Below are positions 62,392-64,000 of a DNA stretch of 64,000 bases, piece after piece (within the stretch, counting starts at the first letter, position 1; each line of letters starts with the position of its first letter). The notes beneath the pieces were generated by a model. That model searched no databases. It saw only the letters and a list, made by a program, of their open reading frames with translations, and was not told the origin of the DNA. A program made the position numbers and the translations under genes. The DNA lies in the NCBI RefSeq assembly GCF_000169175.1, contig NZ_AAWS01000009.1:186001-250000 (forward strand). The letters run 5' to 3'. This stretch comes from Microscilla marina ATCC 23134. GTDB lineage: Bacteria > Bacteroidota > Bacteroidia > Cytophagales > Microscillaceae.

Positions 62392-63999
62392 TTAGAGTTT
62401 GATGAGTGTCTTGTTCCCGCTGCCATCGCTATAAATCGCTTCGCTTAGAGATAGCTTGATCGGCTGCTCTATTTTGGCAATGATGTATTTCTTTGCGGCT
62501 CCTTTTTTTATAAAAGCAATGGTGGCGTGGGGCTGATAGGTCTCATACTGCAAAGTATGTTTAAGTTCTGCTTTTAATGCTTCGTGGAGCGTTACTAAGG
62601 CAGGGCTGGTTACCTCAAACTTGAGCACCTCATAGTCCCTGTCTTTTTGCTCAAACACCGAAATGGAGGTGAGGTTTACCTCAATACCTTTTGAAGCATA
62701 CTTTTTGGCAGAAAGCAACTCCTTGATTTGATCCGGTGTTCCTGCTAAAGCATGTAATCCATACAAAGCAGTGATGTGCGGCGTATCTTCGTAGCCGTAT
62801 ACTCCTGCCTTGGGGCAGATGTACAAGTCGTTTATATCGATGTCTGGCAGTAGGCTCACCCATAGATTTTTATCTCTAATGGGCAGCGTTACCGCACCAT
62901 ACTTAAAAAAGTCTTGGTTTTTGGCAACTTCGACATTAGTATCAAGATTGCTCGCACTGTCTACCTGGTTGCCTGTTTCCTGACTGGCTTCAGTCTTAGG
63001 TTCAGTGGCAATACTGATATCTGTAGTACCTTCATCACTTGTTGCTTCTTTCTTTTTTATTACCTGCTTTACATTTTGGTCTATGGGCAAGGTTGCCTTC
63101 TTTTTTACCTTAATTCCCGTAGCTTTCTTAAACTCGGCAGGGCTTACCTCAAAGTGATTCAAGGCAAGGGTGAGCGCGGTTTCCGAGATGCTTTTCTTTT
63201 GGCGCTGGAGCTCGCGCAGGTGGGTATCCAAAAAGATAAACGAATGCCCGGCCAACGGGTAATTGAAGTCCAGCAGGCGAGGAAAGAGTTCTTCATTCAC
63301 TACCGACTCCACCCTTGCCATATCATATTCTCTGATCTCTTCGCTGGGTGTTTTGGCAATGCTGTCTTTGTTCATGTAGGTTTGGGCACCGCCCTCAGTA
63401 TCGTTACTGAGTTTGACGTGTCCCTGAATGATTTTCAGCAGCTTCTTGCTTGCCTTCTCATCCATTTTATCAAAGGTATCTATGGTACCGCCCCCTCCGG
63501 AGGGAAAAGCAACCTCTACCTTTTCTTCAATATCAAATACCCCGTTGAGCTCTTCCTCTACATTGAGCAAAGCATCCAATACCTCACGGCGTTCTTCTCC
63601 TTCCTTGTCGGTATGCACAATCTTATAGGGCTTGCCATAATCCCGGTTAAAGTCAGCGTGCTTTATGAGGGCATCCCTGCTGAGAATGGCATAAGGGGCC
63701 GCGTACAACAACAAGCCTAACGGGAAACGTTTGCTATGGCAGAAGATATACCAACGCTTCAAATAATCGGCACTAAAGTCAATGCCCTCACCGTAGGCAG
63801 AGAAAGGATAAGGAAGCACTAACTTTCGCCCAGGAATAATGTTGCGCCGCTCAACGGTATTGATTTCTTTGATAGAATAGTTATCATGTAAATCTTGCCC
63901 TATCTCAATCAGCGAGTAACCAAAAAACTCTGCATCGAGCACCGCATTGATGAAATCATCGAACCAACTGCCCCGAAGTTTTTTAGTGGCAGCCTCCTG
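62392..63999 (-). CDS. Mu-like portal protein (DUF935) with C-terminal 2H-phosphoesterase-like domain, partial
   Basis: At least 535 aa; the frame stays open past the window edge, so the GTG at 63942 is only an apparent start. The N-terminal half is a Mu gp29-like portal (FDDFINAVLDAEFFGYSLIEI, RKLVLPYPFSAYGEG, LKRWYIFCHSKRFPLGLL, VEVAFPSGGGGTIDTFD, YMNKDSIAK). After a low-complexity linker (about 300-345) the last 170 residues hold two H-x-T motifs about 80 residues apart (HITALYG near 389, HATIAFI near 470), the pattern of 2H phosphoesterases. This domain could process RNA ends or cyclic nucleotides. First gene of the visible phage block. Confidence 0.8.
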   Translation of the reverse strand, partial: QEAATKKLRGSWFDDFINAVLDAEFFGYSLIEIGQDLHDNYSIKEINTVERRNIIPGRKLVLPYPFSAYGEGIDFSADYLKRWYIFCHSKRFPLGLLLYAAPYAILSRDALIKHADFNRDYGKPYKIVHTDKEGEERREVLDALLNVEEELNGVFDIEEKVEVAFPSGGGGTIDTFDKMDEKASKKLLKIIQGHVKLSNDTEGGAQTYMNKDSIAKTPSEEIREYDMARVESVVNEELFPRLLDFNYPLAGHSFIFLDTHLRELQRQKKSISETALTLALNHFEVSPAEFKKATGIKVKKKATLPIDQNVKQVIKKKEATSDEGTTDISIATEPKTEASQETGNQVDSASNLDTNVEVAKNQDFFKYGAVTLPIRDKNLWVSLLPDIDINDLYICPKAGVYGYEDTPHITALYGLHALAGTPDQIKELLSAKKYASKGIEVNLTSISVFEQKDRDYEVLKFEVTSPALVTLHEALKAELKHTLQYETYQPHATIAFIKKGAAKKYIIAKIEQPIKLSLSEAIYSDGSGNKTLIKL

Positions 64000-64000
64000 A

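Noticed and set aside
1-64000. tRNA, rRNA, tmRNA genes or a replication origin
   Set aside because: No cloverleaf, rRNA motif or DnaA-box cluster was recognised by eye; a covariance-model search would be decisive.

Overview
The window reads as the chromosome of a gliding-type marine Bacteroidota, most likely a Cytophagales of the Microscilla kind. The support is: two large exported proteins ending in type IX secretion (T9SS) sorting domains, a Bacteroidetes-style class I lanthipeptide cluster, Y_Y_Y-propeller regulators, lack of Shine-Dalgarno sites before most starts, and -7 boxes of the TTTG kind. The species is inference.

1-11.2 kb is a DNA phosphorothioation locus. The 3' end of dndD and all of dndE (plus strand) converge on a tight minus-strand operon dptF-dptG-dptH followed by a DUF262/DUF1524 nuclease-like gene. 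dptF is split by one apparent frameshift and dptH by two compensating ones, so the restriction arm is either decayed or mis-sequenced here. 12-15 kb carries a short WHxHILDT protein and an NHL/cohesin/dockerin T9SS protein. Two copies of one intergenic segment flank this gene, and one copy has been split by a 143-bp MITE.

15.9-25.6 kb is a lanthipeptide cluster on the minus strand. From its 5' end it reads: a 54-aa double-glycine precursor (25478-25642), LanC-like cyclase, serine hydrolase, Y_Y_Y sensor-regulator, a small paralogue of that regulator's C-terminal domain, and full-length LanB. No transporter or leader protease is seen. 26-33.6 kb holds a second serine hydrolase, a GIY-YIG protein and pieces of an extracellular contractile injection system (AAA+ ATPase, DUF4255/Pvc16 tube protein, a 448-aa unknown). 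Three genes here (the lanthipeptide precursor, the 448-aa gene and the Pvc16 gene) share one exact promoter layout: TTTAACG-N3-TTTAACG-N7-TTTG.

33.9-40.4 kb has a 1571-aa T9SS/PKD/Omp28-like protein, an orphan histidine-kinase ATPase domain and a PD-(D/E)XK-like protein.

40.8-56.6 kb is the strangest part. It is an island of about 18 tiny genes in several paralogous families, organised around seven copies of a ~376-bp intergenic element. Each well-kept copy has near-identical outward-facing promoters at its two ends and sits between two divergent genes. In the middle lies a ~3.7-kb tandem array of about 50 units of 73 bp, built from interchangeable modules. An IS481-type insertion (51997-53317, 5-bp target duplication) has landed in a terminator. 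This island is the best candidate for an undescribed system.

56.9-64 kb holds a STAS-like protein, a CRISPR array of 8 repeats and 7 spacers without cas genes (transcribed leftwards), a lipoprotein, small zinc-ribbon genes, a CoiA-like nuclease, and the edge of a Mu-like prophage on the minus strand. The prophage portal protein carries a C-terminal 2H-phosphoesterase-like domain.
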